Shown: positions 1-5,474 of the stretch, one piece after another
Layout: every line of letters starts with the position of its first letter
Position numbering within the stretch: position 1 is the first letter of the stretch
From: Candidatus Methanomethylophilaceae archaeon
Lineage (GTDB): Archaea > Thermoplasmatota > Thermoplasmata > Methanomassiliicoccales > Methanomethylophilaceae
Assembly: GCA_017616575.1 (NCBI GenBank)
Contig: JAFZXW010000189.1
Location: forward strand, 1-6,572
Direction: 5' to 3'
DNA length: 6,572 nt
Notes under the pieces: generated by a model
Database searches by the model: none
What the model saw: only the letters and a program-made list of their open reading frames with translations
Told to the model about the DNA's origin: nothing
Position numbers and translations under genes: made by a program

Positions 1-90
1 ATCGCCTCCGAACTGCCGTTCAGGTGCTACGAGGTCGAGGAGTATCCCACCGCGGACCGTCTCGAGGTCGAGCGCGCGCCCCTCAACTGA
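1..90 (+). CDS. C-terminal end of an unidentified protein (5' end outside window)
   Basis: The first frame of the plus strand is open from the window edge to a TGA at 88-90 and encodes 29 residues ending in ERAPLN. Almost all codons end in G or C (26 of 29), matching the RNA polymerase genes, whereas the opposite-strand frame over the same bases has mixed codon endings. That makes a real gene tail more likely than chance. The fragment is rich in Glu and Arg and shows no motif I recognise, so no function is assigned. It converges on nusA, with 80 bases between the two stop codons, so it is not part of the polymerase operon. Confidence 0.6.
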   Translation: MASELPFRCYEVEEYPTADRLEVERAPLN

Positions 91-115
91 GGATACTGGC
101 ACATTATGGAATATG

Positions 116-131
116 AAAAACTTGTAAAGGG
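116..131 (-). terminator. Possible oligo-T terminator downstream of nusA
   Basis: Read on the minus strand, the bases after the nusA stop pass through CCCTTTACAAG and then a run of five T (120-116). Archaeal RNA polymerases commonly terminate at oligo-T tracts without needing a stem. The location, between two convergent stop codons about 50 bases past nusA, suits the end of the polymerase operon. The tract is short, so the call is tentative. Confidence 0.35.
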
Positions 132-147
132 TTTGTAAGGGTTTGTG
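122..147. repeat. Tandem decamer repeat between convergent genes
   Basis: On the plus strand TTGTAAAGGG (122-131) is followed directly by TTTGTAAGGG (132-141) and then by a third partial copy TTTGTG (142-147). The block lies in an AT-richer island between the plus-strand gene tail and nusA. A six-base inverted repeat, GGCACA (98-103) and TGTGCC (144-149), brackets it. Function unknown; it could be part of the 3' ends of either transcript. Confidence 0.5.
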
Positions 148-170
148 CCGACCGGGCGCGGGGGCCACGC

Positions 171-608
171 TCAGTCGACGCTTATGCTCTGGATCTCGTG
201 GTGCCTGTTTACGATGTCCCTGGCGATACGGAGGTTCTTACCCGCCTTCCCGATCGCCCTGCCCTTGAGCTTGGGATCCACGGTGACGGTGGCGTGGGTT
301 ATGTTTCCGCGCTGCTCGATAACGACCTTCTGAGGACCGTAGATGTGAAAGACGTTCATCACGAACTGCTCTGGATCGTCGGAGTACTCGACGACCTGGA
401 TGTTCTTCCCGGTCTTGTCCTTGAGCTTGATCACGTGCTCCCCCTTCTTGCCCACGGCGATGTTGCCCTGTCCTTTCTCGACCACGAACACCAGCTTGTC
501 CTCTGTGTCCATGCAGTCGATGGCGTTGGCTTTGGTTATCTGCTCGAAGAGAGAGATGTACCTGAGCGTATCCTCGGTAAGTACGATATCTGCGGACATG
601 TCTCTCAC
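171..608 (-). CDS. nusA: Archaeal NusA-type transcription factor, two KH domains
   Basis: Encodes 145 residues, the usual size of archaeal NusA, which lacks the N-terminal and S1 domains of bacterial NusA and consists of two KH RNA-binding domains. The first KH signature is G53-K-K-G56 within NIAVGKKGEHVIKL, and the second is G120-K-A-G123 within GRAIGKAGKNLRIARDIV. These GxxG loops normally contact single-stranded RNA. The protein probably binds nascent RNA or assists transcription elongation, termination or RNA maturation; this is inferred from the family and from its place after the polymerase genes. The chosen start is a GTG whose GTGA overlaps the rpl30e stop by four bases, implying translational coupling; no clear SD precedes it. 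An ATG at 599 (142 residues) is an alternative start. The gene ends in TGA and is the last of the operon. Confidence 0.93.
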   Translation of the reverse strand: MRDMSADIVLTEDTLRYISLFEQITKANAIDCMDTEDKLVFVVEKGQGNIAVGKKGEHVIKLKDKTGKNIQVVEYSDDPEQFVMNVFHIYGPQKVVIEQRGNITHATVTVDPKLKGRAIGKAGKNLRIARDIVNRHHEIQSISVD

Positions 609-892
609 AGCGTCAAGATGTTGGAGCTGCCTTTGTCGATTATCACAAGGGCAGACACGGAGAAGGGTTTTCCGCAGAGGGCTCCAAGCTCCATGTTGTT
701 TCCCTCGTACACATGGACCTTGACCCCGAGGTCCCCTCTGAGCTCCTGGGAAGGGCAGTTCCTCGCGAGGATGACCATCTGGGCCTTCCCCTCCTTCACC
801 GCCTTCTGGGTCTGTCCGACCCCGAACTCGACCTTTCCGGTCGTGATAGCCGATTTCAATGCTCTGCTTATGTCGATTTTCTCGTCGCTCAT
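605..892 (-). CDS. rpl30e: Large-subunit ribosomal protein L30e
   Basis: Encodes 95 residues, close to the usual archaeal L30e length. The family signatures are visible: FGVGQTQKAVKEGKAQMVILARNCP at residues 23-47 (in part the RNA-binding loop of the L7Ae/L30e fold) and MELGALCGKPF at 67-77, followed by the hydrophobic strand ALVIID. L30e belongs to the large ribosomal subunit, and the L7Ae/L30e superfamily typically binds kink-turn RNA. Placement between rpoA2 and nusA is the standard euryarchaeal arrangement. The ATG is preceded by AGGGGGA with a six-base spacer. The TGA stop overlaps the nusA GTG start. Confidence 0.95.
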   Translation of the reverse strand: MSDEKIDISRALKSAITTGKVEFGVGQTQKAVKEGKAQMVILARNCPSQELRGDLGVKVHVYEGNNMELGALCGKPFSVSALVIIDKGSSNILTL

Positions 893-893
893 T

Positions 894-904
894 TCTATCC
901 CCCT
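894..904 (-). promoter_or_regulatory. Purine-rich ribosome binding site of rpl30e
   Basis: Minus-strand AGGGGGA (904-898) lies six bases before the rpl30e ATG, counted from the last G. It deviates from the perfect GGAGG seen upstream of rpoA1 and rpoA2 but retains a G-rich core, and it starts right after the TAA of the small basic ORF. Confidence 0.5.
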
Positions 905-1057
905 TTATCTTTCGGGCTTAGTAAACGGTTTGACGGCCTCGCCGCGGAGTTCTCGCCGGGCCCTCAAGGCGGACCTGGCTCTCCCGCCGCGGCGGACGGC
1001 CCTTCCTTTCCGCTTCGTAGCGGGTCGCGGGGAGGAAGCCCTCCCCATGAGATTCAT
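905..1057 (-). CDS. Possible small Arg-rich protein between rpoA2 and rpl30e
   Basis: A 50-codon frame fills almost the whole gap between rpoA2 and rpl30e. Its ATG overlaps the rpoA2 TGA by four bases (ATGA), and a very good SD, AGGAGG, sits five bases upstream (1068-1063) inside the last rpoA2 codons. It ends in TAA, 12 bases before the rpl30e ATG. The product begins MNLMGRASSPRP and ends KPFTKPER. It has 13 Arg and 4 Lys against 3 Glu, so it would be strongly basic, like a nucleic-acid-binding tail or a small ribosome-associated protein. I recognise no family. Against it: about 72% of third codon positions are G or C, visibly lower than in the flanking genes; the Arg richness could come from GC-rich noncoding DNA; and a hairpin and a palindrome lie inside it. 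It may instead be a structured leader of rpl30e. Confidence 0.4.
   Translation of the reverse strand: MNLMGRASSPRPATKRKGRAVRRGGRARSALRARRELRGEAVKPFTKPER
984..995. repeat. 12-base perfect GC palindrome
   Basis: CCGCCGCGGCGG equals its own reverse complement. It lies in the gap between rpoA2 and rpl30e, inside the possible small ORF. It may be chance in GC-rich DNA, a protein site or part of an RNA fold. Confidence 0.4.
1029..1046 (-). other. Perfect 7-bp RNA hairpin just after rpoA2
   Basis: Minus-strand GGGGAGG (1046-1040), loop GCTT, then CCTCCCC (1035-1029). The stem is fully paired and GC-rich, and begins eight bases past the rpoA2 stop. No T-run follows, so it does not look like a terminator. 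It could shield the mRNA 3' segment, act as a processing site or affect expression of the downstream genes. Confidence 0.45.
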
Positions 1058-2529
1058 TCGGTCCTCCTCTTGGGCTTGTACTCCAGGTTCACCGCTCCGG
1101 TTCCCAGGGTGACAGGTTGTCCCACGATGATGTTCTCGGTAACTCCTTCCAGATGGTCGACCTCGCCCACCATCGCAGCGTGCAGCAGGTGGGCCGCAGT
1201 GATCTCGAACGCCGCCCTGGCAAGGACGGAGGACTTCTTACCGGAGATTCCGTGCCTTCCGATGGCCTTGACCTGGCCGTCGTTGGTCATCAGGTCGGCC
1301 ACCAGCATGATGTGCCTTATGTCCACGTTCAGACCGGCCTCGCCCAGGGTGCCCTCGGCCTCGCGGATGAGGGCGTTCCTGGCCGCCTCGATCCCCAGGA
1401 CGTCGGCGACCTCCAGGATGCTGTTGGTCATCACGTGCTCGGCGTCGACCCCCTTCACCTTCAGGACCTCCTTGAGGTTGCTCCCCTCGGTGATGATCTT
1501 CCATCCGGCCCCGTCCTTGGACAGGACCGCCCTGGTGATTCCGTCGATCCCCTTGATCTTGGTGCTCTTGATAGTGTCGTACATCGACTGGAGCTTCTTG
1601 AAGGAGGGCTCGTCAGACCTGGCTATGATGTTGATGCCGTTGGTCGGGTCGATGTCCACGTTGCCGCGGACCGCCTTGACCTTGTTCAGCCTCTCCCTGA
1701 TGTCCTCGGGCTCGATGCCCTTCTCGGATATCTTGCGGGCGTCCGGGACTATGATGAGCACCATGTTGGTGACGTCGGTGAGTATGCTGGCGACGTCGAG
1801 GAGGGTGGTCACCTCGATCTCGGAGGCTATGTGGCGGGCGATGCCCTCGTCCATCTCCAGCCCGTCGATCTCGCTGACCAGCGGGATCTCCATGGACGGG
1901 GTGGCCGGCACGCGCCTGGCGTCCACGATCTCGATCAGCCTGGGCAGACCCTGGGTGACGTTGATGTTCGCGACTCCGGCGTAGTGGAAGGTACGCATGT
2001 TCATCTGGGTGCCGGGCTCTCCCAGGGAGTGGGCGGCCATGACCCCCGCGGACTCGTTCTGGTCCATCATGTGGGATATATACATCCAATGGGCGGCCTC
2101 CATGAGGTCCTTCCCCCTCTTCTCGGCGTACTCGACGCGCTCCTCCTCGGGATAGGCCTTCCTTATGCGGGAGGCCACGTCGAGGACTATCTTGATGGGG
2201 AGCTCGGGGGACATTCCCGTGGTGAACTCCTAGAGCTTCTTCTCGACGCCGTCGCATTCGCCGAACTTGACCGAGGTCTCGAACAGCCTGACCGGCTCCG
2301 GGACCTGGACCACCGTCTTCCTCGCCTTGGAGGAGGACGCGGCGGGCTTCGAGCGCACTGCTTTCAATATGGACTCGGCGCGGTCCTCGGGTATCCCCAG
2401 GGCGACGATGTCCTCTACGGAGGCCTCGCCTATGGCGCCGAGGGTGTTGAACGAGGAGACCAGCGCGACGGCGTCGGCCTGCTCCACGCCCCTCTTGACG
2501 AGCGCGTTCAATGTGTCTTTCTTCGCCAT
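1054..2529 (-). CDS. rpoA2: RNA polymerase subunit A'' with N-terminal HhH-like domain and in-frame UAG
   Basis: A'' is the C-terminal half of the archaeal RNA polymerase largest subunit. The frame has 491 sense positions if UAG (codon 100) is decoded. Codons 1-99 form an HhH-like head and linker; the core follows. Counting the core from the ATG at 2214 (386 residues), the trigger-loop region is 54-81 with GEPGTQM and the catalytic-type His77 in TFHYAG. Then come LPRLIEIVDAR (90-100), HIMLVADLMT (301-310), AIGRHGISGKKSSVLARAAF (317-336) and the C-terminal GVTENIIVGQPVTLGTG (357-373), all family hallmarks. The first start (ATG 2529-2527) has AAGGAGG nine bases upstream and overlaps the rpoA1 stop by one base. 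The alternative start at 2214 has only AGGAG at a long 12-base spacing, but would still encode a complete core of near-normal A'' length. UAG decoding, probably as pyrrolysine, is inferred; the A'' identity is certain. Odd residue: AAHSLGEP where AAQSIGEP is usual. Confidence 0.9.
1058..1068 (-). promoter_or_regulatory. Shine-Dalgarno site before the small basic ORF
   Basis: Minus-strand AGGAGG (1068-1063) plus a five-base spacer precedes the ATG at 1057. It lies in the Arg-Arg codons near the rpoA2 C terminus, so the match could be fortuitous: AGG is a commonly used Arg codon in these genes. Confidence 0.4.
2224..2239 (-). other. In-frame UAG codon, presented in a small hairpin loop
   Basis: The TAG is at 2232-2230 in the rpoA2 frame: codons GTC GAG AAG AAG CTC precede it, and GAG TTC ACC ACG GGA ATG follow. 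Around it, GAA-(G)-CTC pairs with GAG-TTC to give a six-base-pair stem with one bulged G and the three bases TAG as the loop. The TAG also forms part of AGGAG, a weak SD-like match 12 bases before the ATG at 2214. Both pyrrolysine insertion and stop-restart are therefore possible. Confidence 0.65.
2230..2529 (-). CDS. HhH-like N-terminal segment upstream of the UAG (separate 99-aa protein if UAG is a stop)
   Basis: This is the part of the rpoA2 frame before TAG. Residues 5-60 contain two helical repeats resembling helix-hairpin-helix domains such as the RadA/Rad51 N-terminal domain: FNTLGAIGEASVEDIVALGI (27-46), then a hairpin and EDRAESILKAV (48-58). A Ser/Ala/Lys-rich linker (60-71) and a short hydrophobic stretch up to VEKKL (95-99) follow. 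HhH domains usually bind DNA backbone or mediate contacts. Fusion to A'' is the simplest reading: the frame is unbroken across the TAG, and this segment, not the core, carries the strong SD. If TAG terminates, it is a free 99-residue HhH protein translated just ahead of A''. I know of no named family for it. Confidence 0.6.
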   Translation of the reverse strand: MAKKDTLNALVKRGVEQADAVALVSSFNTLGAIGEASVEDIVALGIPEDRAESILKAVRSKPAASSSKARKTVVQVPEPVRLFETSVKFGECDGVEKKL

Positions 2530-5474
2530 CAGTCATCGCCTCCTTCGATATCGTCGATGCCGCTGTCTTCGCCTTCGTTGTCGCCGTCCTCGTCGGAATA
2601 GCCCATCTCGTCCTTCTCGAGGGTTCCGTAGTCGTCTCCCTTGTCCTTGGTCTCCGGGTGGATGAGCTTCTCGGCCTCGTCCTCGGGGAGGACCTCGTAG
2701 AACAGGTCGTCGATGTCTATCGCCTTCCCGCCCACGGTCCTGGCCGGGTCGATCCCGTCCTCGCCGTACCTGAACTGGATGACGGTCCCGATGGTGTTCC
2801 TGACGGTTCCGTCGGAGGTGAGCTTCAGGTCCTCGAGGGCGGAGACGAGCCTCCTCTGCATGTAACCGGACCTGGAGGTCCTGACCGCGGTATCGACCAG
2901 CCCCTCCCTTCCTCCCATGGCGTGGAAGAAGAACTCGGTCGGGGAGAGTCCGGACTTGTACGAGTTGGAGCAGAATCCCCTGGCGTACGCCCCGAGGTCG
3001 TCCCTGTCGAAGTGGGGGAGGGTCCTGCCGTGGTACCCTCTGGAGAGCCTCTCTCCACGGACGGCCTGCTGGCCGACGCAGCCCGCCATCTGGGACAGGT
3101 TGAGCATGGACCCGCGGGCCCCGGCCTTGGCCATGATGACCGCGGGGTTCTCCATTCCCAGGTGCTTCTCGGCGATCTCTCCGGCGTGGTCACGGGCGTC
3201 CCCGAGGGTCCCCATGACCTTGACCTCCAAGGTCTCCCTGAGCGAGCGCCCGGGCATGGCGTCCAGGGTGCCGTCGCGGTAGGACTCGACGAGCCCCGCC
3301 ACCTTCTCGATGCACTCCTGGCTGTGGACGGCGATCTGGTTGGCCGCCTCCTCGGGGATGTCCTCGTCGCCGATCCCGGTGCTGAAGCCGTGGTTCATCA
3401 GCGCGCCCAGGACGAGCCTGGTGACCTGGTTGATGAACTTGGCGGCGCGGGCGGAGCCGTAGTCGCGGGCGATGCGGTCGAGGATCTTGCCTTTGCTGTT
3501 TCCGATCCCCCTCACGTCTATCGTCCCGCACATGAGCTCCCCGTCGCGTATCTTGACGTAAGCGTCGTACTTACAGCCCTCCTTCTGGCAGCCGTCGCGG
3601 CAGTTGTGGCAGAAGTTGGCCTTGAACGTGGCGTTGAAGTCCTCCGGCAGTATGATGGAGAACAGCTGCTTCCCGGTCCAGTACGGCTCCCCCTTCTCGT
3701 CGGAGCCGGCGGGCTCCGGGAGCTCGATGGAGTAGTCGGCGGAGTCGGCCTTGTACCCGTGCTCCCTGTCGTCGGGGAAGGACTCCTCCCTCTGGGCGGC
3801 AGTCTTCACCGGGAGCTTGAACAGGACGTTGGACGTCTGGAACCTGTCGAAGCGGGTGTCCCCGTGGGTGAGGTAGTAGGCGCCGGTGATGTGGTCGTGG
3901 ATGGCGCCGATGATCGGGCCTCCGTACCTAGGGGAGAGGATGTTCTCCTGGACCTGCATCAGTATGCGGGCCTCGGCGCGGGCCTCGTCCGACTGGAGGA
4001 CGTGGAGGTTCATCTCGTCCCCGTCGAAGTCCGCGTTGTAAGGCGGGCAGACGCAGAGGTTGAACCTGAAGGTCTTGCCCTCCATGATCCTTATGCGGTG
4101 GGCCATCATGGACATCCTGTGCAGGGAGGGCTGCCTGTTGAACAGCACGACGTCCCCGTCCATGAGCTGCCTCTCGACGACATAGTCGATATCGATGTTC
4201 TCGGCGACCTCGGCCGCGTTTCTCTCGGTGACCCTTATCCTCCTGCCGTCGGCGCGGATGACGTAGTTGGCGCCGGGGAGGTAGGGGAACGTGAGGCGGT
4301 CGGCCATCGGGCCGCGCCTGATTATCTCCCTGACCTTCTCGATGTTGTGCGCGTTCACGTACAGGGGGACGGTGAGCTCCCTGGCCGCGAATATGGGCAC
4401 CCCCACGTCGTTGATCGACAGGAGGGGGTCCGGGGAGATGACGGTACGCGCGGAGAAGTTCACACGCTTACCGGACAGGTTGGACCTGAAGCGCCCCTCC
4501 TTCCCCTTGAGCCTCTGGGCCAGGGTCTTCAGCGGGCGCCCGGACCTGTGCCTCGCGGGGGGTATCCCGGAGGTCTGGTTGTCGAAATAGGTAGTGACAT
4601 GGTACTGCAGGAGCTCCCAGAGGTCCTCCACGATGAGCTGGGGGGCGCCGGAGTCGCGGTTCTCCCTGAGCCTCTGGTTGATCCTGAGGACGTCGACCAG
4701 CTTGTGGGTGAGGTCGTCCTCGGACCTGTCCCCGGAGTCGAGGGTGATGGAGGGCCTGACGGTGACCGGGGGGACGGCCAGCGCGGTGAGGACCATCCAC
4801 TCGGGCCTGCAGGTCTCGGGGTCCATCCCGAGGGTCCTGAGGTCCTCGTCGGAGATCCTCTCGAGCCTCTCGCGGACCTCCTTGGCGGTGAGCTTGCTGC
4901 TGGCGGAGGCCTTGACGACGCCCTGCTGGCTCTTGAGCGCGGCGGCCTTGTCGCCGGTGTCCAGCCTGAAGGTGGTGGGCTTGTCCAGCTTTATCCTGAC
5001 CTGCTTCGCGCCGCAGTAGGGGCACTCCATCCCTTTGGAGGCGTCCTTGGCGGTCTCCTTGGAGAAGTTCTTGAGGTCGATGACGCCTCCTCCGAGCTCC
5101 TCCATCTTCTCCATGCTCTCCCTGCGGGCCTGGACCTGCTCGGCGGACAGCATCAGCCTGCCGCAGCTGCAGCAGGTGGACTCCAGCATCATCTTGATGT
5201 CCTTGATGAAGCCGACGTGGATGACCGGCATGGCCAGCTCGATGTGGCCGAAGTGCCCGGGGCACTCGTCGACCTTGCACCCGCAGGTCTTGCAGCGGAG
5301 GCCGGGCTCTATGACTCCCATGCAGGGGTCCATGAGCCCCCTGGAGATCGGGTAGCCCTCGTCGTCGTAGGTGTCCGCGGTTATGATCTCGACCTTGGAC
5401 ATCTTCCTGATCTCGTCGGGGGAGACGCAGGAGAACTTGATCGACCCTATTTTTTTGGTAATCTCGCTAATCAT
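2529..5474 (-). CDS. rpoA1: DNA-directed RNA polymerase subunit A'
   Basis: Encodes 981 residues of A', the N-terminal part of the archaeal largest subunit, which holds the active site. Zinc ligands in the clamp are visible in [17 protein letters not shown] (61-77) and in the pair CCSC (101-104) with CPYC (151-154). [17 protein letters not shown] (334-350) and [17 protein letters not shown] (443-459) are standard. [10 protein letters not shown] (480-489) carries the Mg-binding D482, D484 and D486. A cysteine cluster Cx2Cx3Cx4C lies at 622-634. The bridge-helix region is about 844-876 ([15 protein letters not shown] onward). The canonical archaeal end, [10 protein letters not shown], falls at 901-910. 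About 70 further residues follow, with 27 Asp/Glu between 920 and 981, making the protein longer than most A' subunits (roughly 870-900). The ATG at 5474 overlaps the rpoB TGA (ATGA) and has GGAGGA six bases upstream. The stop is TGA, sharing its last base with the rpoA2 start. Confidence 0.98.
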   Translation of the reverse strand: MISEITKKIGSIKFSCVSPDEIRKMSKVEIITADTYDDEGYPISRGLMDPCMGVIEPGLRCKTCGCKVDECPGHFGHIELAMPVIHVGFIKDIKMMLESTCCSCGRLMLSAEQVQARRESMEKMEELGGGVIDLKNFSKETAKDASKGMECPYCGAKQVRIKLDKPTTFRLDTGDKAAALKSQQGVVKASASSKLTAKEVRERLERISDEDLRTLGMDPETCRPEWMVLTALAVPPVTVRPSITLDSGDRSEDDLTHKLVDVLRINQRLRENRDSGAPQLIVEDLWELLQYHVTTYFDNQTSGIPPARHRSGRPLKTLAQRLKGKEGRFRSNLSGKRVNFSARTVISPDPLLSINDVGVPIFAARELTVPLYVNAHNIEKVREIIRRGPMADRLTFPYLPGANYVIRADGRRIRVTERNAAEVAENIDIDYVVERQLMDGDVVLFNRQPSLHRMSMMAHRIRIMEGKTFRFNLCVCPPYNADFDGDEMNLHVLQSDEARAEARILMQVQENILSPRYGGPIIGAIHDHITGAYYLTHGDTRFDRFQTSNVLFKLPVKTAAQREESFPDDREHGYKADSADYSIELPEPAGSDEKGEPYWTGKQLFSIILPEDFNATFKANFCHNCRDGCQKEGCKYDAYVKIRDGELMCGTIDVRGIGNSKGKILDRIARDYGSARAAKFINQVTRLVLGALMNHGFSTGIGDEDIPEEAANQIAVHSQECIEKVAGLVESYRDGTLDAMPGRSLRETLEVKVMGTLGDARDHAGEIAEKHLGMENPAVIMAKAGARGSMLNLSQMAGCVGQQAVRGERLSRGYHGRTLPHFDRDDLGAYARGFCSNSYKSGLSPTEFFFHAMGGREGLVDTAVRTSRSGYMQRRLVSALEDLKLTSDGTVRNTIGTVIQFRYGEDGIDPARTVGGKAIDIDDLFYEVLPEDEAEKLIHPETKDKGDDYGTLEKDEMGYSDEDGDNEGEDSGIDDIEGGDD
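2530..2545 (-). promoter_or_regulatory. Shine-Dalgarno site of the rpoA2 frame
   Basis: Minus-strand AAGGAGG (2545-2539) with a nine-base spacer precedes the ATG at 2529-2527. It lies inside the acidic last codons of rpoA1. It supports translation starting at the HhH segment and not only at the downstream ATG at 2214. Confidence 0.7.

Noticed and set aside
106..138. Ten-codon plus-strand ORF (ATG GAA TAT ...)
   Set aside because: It is too short, has AT-ended codons and no SD, and lies in the intergenic repeat island.
893..925. Kink-turn for L30e autoregulation upstream of rpl30e
   Set aside because: I could not find two stems flanking a three-base bulge with tandem GA pairs.
893..935. Internal promoter for rpl30e (TTTACTAA or GAAAGATAAA as a TATA box)
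   Set aside because: Neither is a convincing archaeal TATA/BRE, and the spacing to the ATG is tight; 5'-end data would be needed.
2205..2245. rpoA2 broken by a frameshift (pseudogene)
   Set aside because: The two parts are in the same frame and both retain coding character; only a TAG separates them, and the A'' core is intact.
713..2601. Long plus-strand frames opposite rpl30e, rpoA2 and the HhH segment
   Set aside because: They are antisense shadows of genes with clear family motifs and have low-complexity translations.
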